This document shows, in pieces, positions 8,508 to 16,851 of a stretch of 64,000 nt of DNA. The stretch lies in NCBI GenBank assembly GCA_047623945.1, contig JBLHOT010000010.1:11170-75169 (forward strand), given 5' to 3'. Source of the stretch: Arcticibacterium sp047623945. GTDB taxonomy: Bacteria; Bacteroidota; Bacteroidia; Cytophagales; Spirosomataceae. Under the pieces are notes generated by a model. It was not told the origin of the DNA and ran no database searches. It was given only the letters and a program-made list of their open reading frames with translations. Each line of letters opens with the position of its first letter. Position 1 is the first letter of the stretch. Position numbers and translations under genes: made by a program.

Positions 8508-10442
8508 ATGAATTATTTAAACTATACCAAGAAGGCCTCAAGGGTTTCACTTTACAGTGGCTTCCTATTTTTTGTGTTTGTAGGATTTGCAAACGCCCAA
8601 ATTGGCAATGAAGCTCAGGGTTCTGGCTCAGGAGCAAATATTACCACTGGGGATTATAATACCATGTATGGGGATTCTTCTGGTTATTCCATTACTTCGA
8701 GTCAACAAAATGTCATGATAGGTTACCGGGCAGGAATGTACTTAGAATCAACTTTGTCCGGTGACAACGTTATAATTGGAGCCAATGCTTTAGGAGGTAC
8801 TCCTTCCTCAAACTCCTCCACGGATAACGTTATAATTGGAGCACGTGCTGGATTTAATCATTATGGCACCGATGCCGTAATAATAGGAACAGAAGCTGGT
8901 TATAATAATAATAATGGTGCTGATGTAGTGTTTATAGGCGACCAAGCAGGTTATAGCAATACTTCAGGAGATGATAATACATTCATTGGAGAAGATGCTG
9001 GATATTTGAATACCTCCGCAAGTGATAATACATTCGTAGGGTCTAGAACTGGATATAATAATACCACTGGTGAAGGAAATACATTTATGGGTGCTTATAA
9101 TTCCGTTGTTCGATATCACATGGATTTTAATTATGGATTAAGTTTTGATTCTGGGAATGATGCGGCAGGTGCAGATAACACCACAGGTATGGGGAATACG
9201 GCAATTGGTGCTGGTGCTGGTGCTGACAATGGTACTGGAGACGCAAATACTTTTTTAGGGTACTCTTCAGGGGCAAACAGTGAATATGCTGATTTAGGTA
9301 CATTCATAGGTTTTGCAGCCGGGTGGGATAACAATAGAACAAATTCTACAACTAATGCAAATAGAAACACCTATTTGGGTGCATATACAGGAGGAACCAA
9401 TAGGGATGGAGAAGACAATGTAGGCATGGGTGCATTAGCCGATTTTAATGGCACAGATCGAAGTAGAACCGTTTTTATGGGAGCTTCTGCGGATGTAGAT
9501 AATAATGATGTTATCGTCTTAGGCCATAATGCCCTTGTTTCTGGTGAATTTGGAATTGGTATAGGAAACTATTCAGATGTACTTTCTACTGGTGCCATCG
9601 GGATCGGTTATTTATCTCAAATAAAAACAGGATCTGACTATTCTATCGGCATAGGAAGAGGAATCGATATTTCTAAAAGCTATGCCGTTGGTATAGGTTA
9701 TAGTGTAGATATAGACAATGTTGGGGGCATTGGCATTGGCTCTAATGCAACGATACAGGGTGATAGTAGCATCATTATTGGTTATAAAAGCTCTACCACG
9801 AGTTCAAGGGCCATAGGCATAGGGTCTAATACTTCTGTCCAGGGAAATGGTAGTATAGTTATTGGCGAAGGAAGCTCTTCCACAGGTTCTAACTCTGTGG
9901 GCATTGGTCAGTCTATAAGCTTAACAGCCAATAATGAAGTCTTTCTGGGTAACGCCCTAACAGAAAGTGTGGGTGGCTCCGTTAACTGGACCGCCACATC
10001 AGATGCACGATTTAAGAAAAATGTAAACGAGAATATCCCAGGGCTAAGTTTTGTGAATAAATTAAGACCCGTTTCATATAACTTTGATACGCAAAAAATG
10101 AGTAAGATTCTTCAAAATAACGTTGCCACCAATGCGGCTAAGGATAAGCTGGTGTATACAGGTTTCATTGCTCAGGAAGTAGAAAAAGCTGCTGCTGATT
10201 TAGCTTTTAATTTTAGTGGAGTCAAAGTCCCAGAAAACGAAAATCAGGCCTATGGCTTACGATATGCCGAATTTGTGGTTCCCTTAGTACAAGCTGTAAA
10301 GGAGCTTTCAGCCAAAAACTTAGAACAAGAAAAACTGATTTCTACAAATGCAGAAACGATATCTTTATATGAAAATAGGCTACTAGAAATGGAGAATAAA
10401 TTGGATTTATTATTGGCTTCTAAACATATGGCTCAAAACTAA
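8508..10442 (+). CDS. YadA-head-like repeat surface protein with S74 self-processing chaperone domain
   Basis: 644 residues with a signal peptide ending GFANAQ (about 31). Residues 45-200 hold tandem units of the form GxxAGYxNTxGxxNTFIG; residues 345-475 hold shorter GIGIGxxAxI-type turns, as in the left-handed beta-roll head of trimeric YadA-like adhesins. Then come SDARFKKNVNE, which is the start of a Peptidase_S74 intramolecular chaperone (Ser and Lys of the self-cleavage dyad), LRPVSYNF and a C-terminal coiled coil with NLEQEKLISTNAETI. S74 domains trimerise the fibre and then cut themselves off. There is no YadA membrane anchor, so export and attachment must differ from true YadA. The repeats are also visible in DNA (for example an identical 14-base GTTATAATTGGAGC near 8769 and 8827). 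Confidence 0.85.
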   Translation: MNYLNYTKKASRVSLYSGFLFFVFVGFANAQIGNEAQGSGSGANITTGDYNTMYGDSSGYSITSSQQNVMIGYRAGMYLESTLSGDNVIIGANALGGTPSSNSSTDNVIIGARAGFNHYGTDAVIIGTEAGYNNNNGADVVFIGDQAGYSNTSGDDNTFIGEDAGYLNTSASDNTFVGSRTGYNNTTGEGNTFMGAYNSVVRYHMDFNYGLSFDSGNDAAGADNTTGMGNTAIGAGAGADNGTGDANTFLGYSSGANSEYADLGTFIGFAAGWDNNRTNSTTNANRNTYLGAYTGGTNRDGEDNVGMGALADFNGTDRSRTVFMGASADVDNNDVIVLGHNALVSGEFGIGIGNYSDVLSTGAIGIGYLSQIKTGSDYSIGIGRGIDISKSYAVGIGYSVDIDNVGGIGIGSNATIQGDSSIIIGYKSSTTSSRAIGIGSNTSVQGNGSIVIGEGSSSTGSNSVGIGQSISLTANNEVFLGNALTESVGGSVNWTATSDARFKKNVNENIPGLSFVNKLRPVSYNFDTQKMSKILQNNVATNAAKDKLVYTGFIAQEVEKAAADLAFNFSGVKVPENENQAYGLRYAEFVVPLVQAVKELSAKNLEQEKLISTNAETISLYENRLLEMENKLDLLLASKHMAQN

Positions 10443-10449
10443 AAATGGC

Positions 10450-11460
10450 TTGAAAAACAATTCGGACTTATTGAATTCATTAGCTGTTGTTTTAGCATTG
10501 ATAGTGGCTTTCTATTTGCCTTATGAATCTTTTTTATATGCCTATGCCATTTTAGGGCCTTTGCATTATTTGACCGAAATAAACTGGGTACGTGACAAAG
10601 GTTTTTTTGTAAAAGCCAAACGTAAATGGTTGATACTGGTCATCCTAATTACCATAGGCATAGTTCTTCCAAAAATATACTTCACTTATTTTTTAACAGA
10701 CGGAAAAACTAGTTTTTTATTTATTGGGTTTAGCCTTTTTGATCAATACTCCAATGGTTTGATTTTTTTAGCTTTGATTCTGACTTGGCTTTTTATCGCT
10801 GAATCTATCTCTGTTAAAGTCAAAGCGATTATCGTCGTTTTGGCTTTAATCCTTGCCGTTTTATTAAATACCTATCCATTATACTTGGTGGTAATTGGCT
10901 TATTAATTCCTACCGTTGTACACGTGTATATTTTCACCCTATTGTTTATGCTTTCAGGGGGTTTAAAAAAGAAAACCAGTTGGCCTTTCGTCAATATAGG
11001 AGTTTTGGCTCTAATTCCCTTGCTAATAGCCTTTATTCCATTTGATTTTGCAGGCTATCAAAGTAGTTCTTTCATCAAAAACTCATTTTTGGATATACAT
11101 TTTCATCATACCAATGTACTTTTCTCCAAATTCTTAGGGCTTTCAGATGGCACATCTTTTTACTTTTATGAAAACCTAGAATTAAGGATGCAGGTATTTC
11201 TTTCTTTCGCTTATATCCACCATTATCTTAATTGGTTTGTAAAGACTTCAATGATCGGATGGCACAAAAGCATTGATTATAAAAGAGGTTCTTACATTTT
11301 AATTATTTGGGTTAGCCTGGTAGCTTTATTTTTAACCAATTATAAACTAGGTTTTTATGCAGCACTTTCGCTCAGTTTTTTACACGTGCTATTGGAGTTT
11401 CCTATAAACCTCAGAAGCATTCGGCAGATAGGATCTTCTTTAAAGTCAAAGACAATTTGA
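10450..11460 (+). CDS. Polytopic membrane protein of unknown function, TTG start
   Basis: 336 residues, about nine or ten hydrophobic segments and no signal peptide, so an inner-membrane protein. The start is TTG at 10450, 7 bases after the adhesin stop; the ATG at 10445 is followed at once by a stop, and no ATG occurs early in the frame. Histidine-rich segments recur at membrane edges: GPLHYLTEINW near residue 40, DIHFHHTN near 217 and YIHHYLNWF near 257. Such repeated His in a membrane protein suggests a metal or haem site, as in membrane oxygenases, but this is inference and I do not recognise the family. Tight linkage to the adhesin gene suggests a joint role. Confidence 0.72.
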   Translation: MKNNSDLLNSLAVVLALIVAFYLPYESFLYAYAILGPLHYLTEINWVRDKGFFVKAKRKWLILVILITIGIVLPKIYFTYFLTDGKTSFLFIGFSLFDQYSNGLIFLALILTWLFIAESISVKVKAIIVVLALILAVLLNTYPLYLVVIGLLIPTVVHVYIFTLLFMLSGGLKKKTSWPFVNIGVLALIPLLIAFIPFDFAGYQSSSFIKNSFLDIHFHHTNVLFSKFLGLSDGTSFYFYENLELRMQVFLSFAYIHHYLNWFVKTSMIGWHKSIDYKRGSYILIIWVSLVALFLTNYKLGFYAALSLSFLHVLLEFPINLRSIRQIGSSLKSKTI

Positions 11461-11525
11461 TTATTTAATAATAGAACCCTTAAATGTTATGATAGATGGC
11501 TACGCTTATTAGTTTTGACCCCATA

Positions 11526-13349
11526 TCAAATCTCCTGCAAATCCACCAAACGTCTATATATACCAGCTGGATTAGCATATAACTCTTGGTGAGTACCTCG
11601 CTCTGCAATTTCGCCTTTGTCAATAACCAAAATTTCATCTGCATGTTGAATGGTACTGAGTCGGTGAGCGATAACCAGCGATGTCCTATCTTTCATCAAA
11701 TGCATGATGGCATCTTGAACTAGTTTTTCTGATTCAGTATCCAAAGCCGATGTAGCTTCATCCAAAATCAAAATTGGTGGGTTTTGCAAAATCGCTCTAG
11801 CAATAGAAATGCGTTGGCGTTGGCCACCCGAAAGTTTCACGCCACGGTCACCAATAACAGTTTCATAGCCTTCTGGCTGCTCTTCAATAAACTCATGAGC
11901 ATTCGCAATTTTGGCAGCAGCCAATACATCCTTCCTGCTTACGTCTTTCCCAAAAGTTATATTGTTATAAATGGAGTCATTAAACAAAACGGGATCTTGA
12001 GTCACAATACCCATTAGACTTCTGAGAGAAGCCTGAGATATATCCTTAATATTTCTCCCATCTAAATTAACTTGACCACTATCTGGCTCATAGAAACGAG
12101 GGAGCAAATCTGCCAAAGTAGATTTGCCTCCACCAGAAGGGCCTACTAGTGCCACAGTCTTCCCTTTTTCTAACTTAAAATCAATCTCGTTTAAAACCTG
12201 CTGTCCGGCTTCATATGAAAAAGAAACTTTCTCGAATTCCACAAAAGATTCCATGCTGCTTACTGTGATAGCATTCTCCGCATCAATAATTTCCGGCTTC
12301 ATGTTAAGTACTTCTAATATCCTTTCGCCAGAGGCAATTCCCCTTTGCGAAGCACTAAAAGCCTGTGCAATGGTTTTGGCGGGACGAACCACCTGAGAAA
12401 AAAGAGCAATATAGGCCATAAACGTAGAAGCGTCCAGATTACTCTGGTCCGATAAAATCAAGCTTCCGCCATATAGTAACAAAGAAGCTACCATACTCAC
12501 TCCTACCACCTCAGAAACAGGATTGGCAAGTTCTCTTCTAACGGCATAAGAAAAAATTGATTTTTTATACGCCTGATTTTCAGATTCAAATTTCTTTCCA
12601 ATAAACCTTTCAGCCACAAATCCCTTCACGACCCTCATTCCTCCAAAAGCCTCATCCATTAAGCTTAAAATATTGCTTAATCGACTCTGGCCATCACTGG
12701 CATCGTGCCTTAGCCTTTTTAGCATTAAGCCAAGAAACGTACCGGTTATTGGAATAACAATTAAAGCAAAAAGTGTGAGGTTCACGGACATATAAAACAA
12801 GGCGGCCAAATAGCCAACCAATAAAAATAGTTCTTTAATGCCCGCCGAAAACGTATTCGCAATGCTGTTTTCTACCTCCTGCACATCTGTGGTAATTCTA
12901 GAAATAATGTCGCCTTTTCGCTGATTATTGAAAAAGCCAATAGGTAGTTGTAACGATTTATTAAAAATGGCCTGGCGAAGATTTGAAACCATGTTGACCT
13001 TAAAGCCTTCCAGAAGTCTCAGGCTCAAATAGCGAAAGACATTCCCCGTAAATATTCCTAAAATTAAGGTAACACAGACGAATTGCAAAGCTCCCAACTT
13101 TCCTTTTGTTTCTAGGAAATAGGCAAAATAATAATTGAACCAATCTAGGAGGTTAAACCCAGAAGGCCTTTGTAACATGCTCTGAAGAACCTCCCCGTCT
13201 ACCTGACCAAACAAAACATCCAAAAGAGGTTTTAAGAGGACCAAGTTTAAAACACCAAAAACGGCCGCAATAAGTGACGTAAACAAAAAGGGAATAACGA
13301 ATTTTCGTATATTACCTGCGTAGGACAATAGTTTAAAGTAGGTATTCAT
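11526..13349 (-). CDS. ABC transporter, fused permease and ATPase (MsbA-like)
   Basis: 607 residues from the ATG at 13347-13349. The N-terminal half has six membrane segments of the type-1 exporter fold; the C-terminal half is a complete nucleotide-binding domain with Walker A LVGPSGGGKSTL, signature LSGGQRQRISIARA, Walker B ILILDEATSALD and the H-loop AHRLSTI. It acts as a homodimer in the inner membrane; MsbA relatives flip lipid A core or other lipids, others export peptides or drugs. An ATG 12 codons further upstream (13385) would also fit, but a perfect TAAATTTG box overlaps that codon (13383-13390, minus strand), so transcripts from it would not contain it; the start MNTYFKLLSYAG also looks like its relatives. 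Confidence 0.88.
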   Translation of the reverse strand: MNTYFKLLSYAGNIRKFVIPFLFTSLIAAVFGVLNLVLLKPLLDVLFGQVDGEVLQSMLQRPSGFNLLDWFNYYFAYFLETKGKLGALQFVCVTLILGIFTGNVFRYLSLRLLEGFKVNMVSNLRQAIFNKSLQLPIGFFNNQRKGDIISRITTDVQEVENSIANTFSAGIKELFLLVGYLAALFYMSVNLTLFALIVIPITGTFLGLMLKRLRHDASDGQSRLSNILSLMDEAFGGMRVVKGFVAERFIGKKFESENQAYKKSIFSYAVRRELANPVSEVVGVSMVASLLLYGGSLILSDQSNLDASTFMAYIALFSQVVRPAKTIAQAFSASQRGIASGERILEVLNMKPEIIDAENAITVSSMESFVEFEKVSFSYEAGQQVLNEIDFKLEKGKTVALVGPSGGGKSTLADLLPRFYEPDSGQVNLDGRNIKDISQASLRSLMGIVTQDPVLFNDSIYNNITFGKDVSRKDVLAAAKIANAHEFIEEQPEGYETVIGDRGVKLSGGQRQRISIARAILQNPPILILDEATSALDTESEKLVQDAIMHLMKDRTSLVIAHRLSTIQHADEILVIDKGEIAERGTHQELYANPAGIYRRLVDLQEI

Positions 13350-13382
13350 TCGTTCTTTTAATTCACCAATTTTCTTCTTTTG

Positions 13383-13390
13383 CAAATTTA
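13383..13390 (-). promoter_or_regulatory. Candidate -7 box (TAAATTTG) for the ABC transporter gene
   Basis: Perfect match to the Bacteroidota -7 consensus TAnnTTTG, read on the minus strand. A clear -33 TTTG is not visible at the right distance. Transcription would begin near 13377, leaving a leader of about 28 bases before the ATG at 13349. Confidence 0.4.
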
Positions 13391-13407
13391 GCTTTTAAAT
13401 TGGGTCT

Positions 13408-14430
13408 ATGTTGAGTCGTTTTCTGTTATTGGGACTAATACTACTGCTGACATCTTGTACGGAGGAGTCAAATCCTAAAGACATTACAGCGGCCATATAT
13501 CATTGGAAATCCACCTATGAGCCTTCTCCTTCATCAGAAGAAACACTTGAAGTCCTAAAAATTAAAAAACGCTACCTCCACTTTTTTGACATAGATTACG
13601 ATTTTGAACGTAAAGAGGTCATTCCTAAAAGTGTTATCCGTATTAAGACTTTGCCAGAAGGTAATATTATCCCCGTTGTTTTTATTACCAACAGAACCTT
13701 CAAGTCGATAAGGGAAACCCAAATAGGCCCTTTAGCTGCCAAGACAGCCTCAAAAGTCCGTGGTATTGCCGAAAAACATGGGCTATCTTTTAACGAAGTT
13801 CAAGTAGATTGTGATTGGTCTAAAAGTACTAAAAGCAACTATTTTAGCTTTCTGAATGCTTTAAAAACTGAATTTTCTAACTTGGCTGAACTGTCTGTAA
13901 CACTCCGACTTCACCAAATCAAATTTAGAGAGTTAACTGGAGTTCCCCCAGTAAAAAAGGGAGCATTAATGCTTTATAACGTTGGCGATTTTATGAATAT
14001 AAATACACCCAACTCTCTTTTTGACCCTGATATCATTGACCAATACATTTATAGACTGCCAGAATATCCCTTAAAATTAGCCATCGCTCTCCCCATCTTT
14101 CACCAAACTGTGGTTTATAGGAATAGAAAATTTGAAACATTTTTCAAGAATTTTTCAAATCAGAAGCTCAAAGAAAAGTTTAATTTGAAGGCTTCCGAAC
14201 GAGGGAACGTTCTCACCCTAGACCGTGACATTAATTTCAGAGAACACTCTTTTAGAAAAGGGGATGTTTTTAGATACGAGTCAGTAAATTTCAAGCACCT
14301 AAACCAGGTGAAAGAGGCTATCCTCAGACGCCTTCCCGGTCAAAAGGCTGAGATTATATTTTTCCATTTAGATGAAAATAGTTTAGACAATTTCACTCCT
14401 GAGCAATACACCCAACTCCTTTCTAGTTAA
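13408..14430 (+). CDS. Lipoprotein of unknown function, TIM-barrel-like (DUF3142-like features)
   Basis: 340 residues. It starts MLSRFLLLGLILLLTSCTEES, a clear lipoprotein signal with Cys at residue 17. The middle part, QVDCDWSKSTKSNYFSFL followed by LSVTLRLHQIK, resembles the core of glycosidase-like DUF3142 proteins, in which an Asp-rich strand is followed by a 'sum over lengths' helix; this is only a resemblance. No catalytic pair can be assigned. The gene is divergent from the ABC transporter and 53 bases ahead of the next lipoprotein gene, so it probably starts a four-gene run (13.4-19.8 kb) of exported proteins. Confidence 0.7.
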   Translation: MLSRFLLLGLILLLTSCTEESNPKDITAAIYHWKSTYEPSPSSEETLEVLKIKKRYLHFFDIDYDFERKEVIPKSVIRIKTLPEGNIIPVVFITNRTFKSIRETQIGPLAAKTASKVRGIAEKHGLSFNEVQVDCDWSKSTKSNYFSFLNALKTEFSNLAELSVTLRLHQIKFRELTGVPPVKKGALMLYNVGDFMNINTPNSLFDPDIIDQYIYRLPEYPLKLAIALPIFHQTVVYRNRKFETFFKNFSNQKLKEKFNLKASERGNVLTLDRDINFREHSFRKGDVFRYESVNFKHLNQVKEAILRRLPGQKAEIIFFHLDENSLDNFTPEQYTQLLSS

Positions 14431-14483
14431 GAATTTTATTTAGAATCATGTTTTTATAAACAAAACACCTCCTTTCGGAACTC

Positions 14484-16841
14484 ATGAAAAAGCCCTCCAT
14501 AAAAAAACTACTCTCTTATCTCATCCTCTTCTCCTTTGCTTGTGGCCCATCCTTAGACTTTTCTGAGTATTTCAGTATTTTAAATCCAGAAGCGGCAGAA
14601 AACCCTTTAGCTACGGAATCTTATTTTTTCTCCAATGATGTACTTGCCAAACAGTATTTCATGAATAGCTCTGCTTACTTAGCAGACTCTCTGAATTTGG
14701 AAAGTTGGTATCACTACGTAGATAAAAAAATCTCAAAAAAAGATATAAAAGCTGGCCTGTACAATAAAGATACTGGTGAGGAGCTCGCCAATCAATTGAC
14801 AGGAATTGGAAAAACGGAAGCTGCAAAATATGTTCTATTGGCTCAAAAAATAGATAAAGAAGTATTAAAGTTTCCTACTGATTGGGAAACCACAGAGCCG
14901 GTAAACGAACAGCTTCTAGGAGACGCCAGAGAAATGGTCTTAGTTCAGCTAGCTTCCCTGACGATAGACGATTTCCTCATAGAACGATATGCTTTCCAAG
15001 GCTACAAAATTGACGCAAAACTGGATAATTGGATCGGGCTAATAAAGGACTATCAAAACTTTCAGTCAAAAGTTAAAAACAAATCATTCATCTCAGAATG
15101 GAGCCAAAGTAGGTACGCTGGGGCTCTATTAAAAAGTGGCGAAAAGACCAAAGGTATTTTAGAGTTCGCTAAGGTATTTCAGACCTCCACTACCAGAAGA
15201 AATCAGGCAGACCTAAGTATTCGTCATTTAAGCAATCTTGACTTTAAGAAGGCCTTAGAAATCTCTAAGACAAAGGAGGAAAAACTTGCGGTTATGGCAC
15301 TTCAAGCTATTCAGCCTCATCAGGACGGGCTCAAATTATTGCAATCAATGGCCGAAATAGACCCAAATTATCAGATGCTGGAACTAGTGATGGCCAGAGA
15401 AATAAACAAAAACGAGGTAAATTTCTACGCAGAAAAGAATGCAGGATCATATACTTATGACCTTGACATCTATGATGACAACTATAAAATAGACTCCAAT
15501 AAAGTAGATGCTATCAAGACAGAAAGCCTAGGATATTTTGCAGATCTTCTGATGTTCAACGAATCTCTTGTCCAAAATGAAGGGTTGGCAAAAAAAGCGT
15601 TCTGGCTAACGACTGCAGCCTACCTGAATTATATAAAGGGCGACATGAATAAAATGAAGTCTTTTTTGACCAAGGCCGAAAATGAAAAGAACACGAATAA
15701 CAACTTGACGACACAAATTAAGGTTTTCAAGGCTCTACATTTCCTAGAGAACGCCAACATTAAAAATGATGAAAAACAAATGTTGGAGGAAATCAAAGGC
15801 CTCAAAGTCATTAATGGATTTAGAGATAGCAATGTGCTGACCTTCCTTAGCTCAAAACTTCAGAAAAAATACATAAACCAAGCAGACGAAGTTCAGGAAA
15901 AGTCGGGCTGGCTTAGCTCTTGCTATTCTTCTAAAGAAGAATCACCTAAAGTAAATTCGAAAATTGTTAAAGCGTTTTTAGCCGAGCATATTCCAGCGGA
16001 AAAAGAGGACTATGCTCTGTATTCAAATACCTTCTCAGAGGCTCAATTATTTAAAGATGCAGACGCAAAAACACTAAAAGCTACTTTAGATTTTATTAAT
16101 CAAAATACACCTAGCTCAGAAGATGCCTTACTAATAGAACTGGCTGGGATAAACACCCAAGAGTTAATGATGGCTTACGGTAGAAAATTAGTTAGAATGC
16201 AAGCTTACGAGGAAGCTTTAGCTGTATTCAAAAGTTCTGAAGACCCCACGCTCATGGAAAGTCCGTTTGCCTCTTACTTTTCCCCACTCCCAAATCAATT
16301 CATAGGAAACGAGCTTATGGATGAGTCACTTCTAAATCCGATAATCTTCCTTGAAAATGCGGTTCTAAATCAGAAAAACGTAGATAAGAAACCAAAGGAT
16401 GCCAGAGCTTGGTATCAGCTAGGTTTAGCAGCATATAGCATGAGTTATTGGGGAAATGGCTGGTTGTTTTCAGATAGAGAATGGAGCAGCATGGAGATTC
16501 TTTATGGAGAAACCACCGACGAAGACTATTTTACAAACGCCTACGCAAAAGAGTGTTTTGAAAAAGCTTTAGCCGCTAATCCTGATCCAGAACTCGGAGC
16601 TCAAATCTGTTATATGGGTGCCTTGTGCGAAAAAAACCAATACTACCTGGCTTATGCAAAAGGTAAACCAAACACATATAATCCTGAAGAGCTAAACCGT
16701 TATGACGTCAAAATGACCAAAGGAGTACTGCCCACCTTCCAAAGTTTTTTTAGGCGATTAAAAAAGCAATATGACGACACACAATATGAAAGTCAGGTGA
16801 TTAAAGAATGTATGTCTTATGTGGAATATAAATTAAAGTAA
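14484..16841 (+). CDS. Large helical lipoprotein of unknown function
   Basis: 785 residues, starting MKKPSIKKLLSYLILFSFACG with a lipobox Cys at residue 20. The rest is almost entirely alpha-helical and rich in Lys, Glu and Ala, with helix pairs that look like TPR repeats (for example KDARAWYQLGLAAYSMSYWG and AYAKECFEKALAANPDPE near the C-terminus). TPR-type lipoproteins usually serve as scaffolds for protein complexes. I do not recognise the family. It ends 10 bases before the dehydrogenase-cytochrome gene, so the two are co-transcribed. A remnant of a second copy of its C-terminal end lies at 19833-19904, after that next gene. Confidence 0.75.
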   Translation: MKKPSIKKLLSYLILFSFACGPSLDFSEYFSILNPEAAENPLATESYFFSNDVLAKQYFMNSSAYLADSLNLESWYHYVDKKISKKDIKAGLYNKDTGEELANQLTGIGKTEAAKYVLLAQKIDKEVLKFPTDWETTEPVNEQLLGDAREMVLVQLASLTIDDFLIERYAFQGYKIDAKLDNWIGLIKDYQNFQSKVKNKSFISEWSQSRYAGALLKSGEKTKGILEFAKVFQTSTTRRNQADLSIRHLSNLDFKKALEISKTKEEKLAVMALQAIQPHQDGLKLLQSMAEIDPNYQMLELVMAREINKNEVNFYAEKNAGSYTYDLDIYDDNYKIDSNKVDAIKTESLGYFADLLMFNESLVQNEGLAKKAFWLTTAAYLNYIKGDMNKMKSFLTKAENEKNTNNNLTTQIKVFKALHFLENANIKNDEKQMLEEIKGLKVINGFRDSNVLTFLSSKLQKKYINQADEVQEKSGWLSSCYSSKEESPKVNSKIVKAFLAEHIPAEKEDYALYSNTFSEAQLFKDADAKTLKATLDFINQNTPSSEDALLIELAGINTQELMMAYGRKLVRMQAYEEALAVFKSSEDPTLMESPFASYFSPLPNQFIGNELMDESLLNPIIFLENAVLNQKNVDKKPKDARAWYQLGLAAYSMSYWGNGWLFSDREWSSMEILYGETTDEDYFTNAYAKECFEKALAANPDPELGAQICYMGALCEKNQYYLAYAKGKPNTYNPEELNRYDVKMTKGVLPTFQSFFRRLKKQYDDTQYESQVIKECMSYVEYKLK

Positions 16842-16851
16842 AATTGACCCA

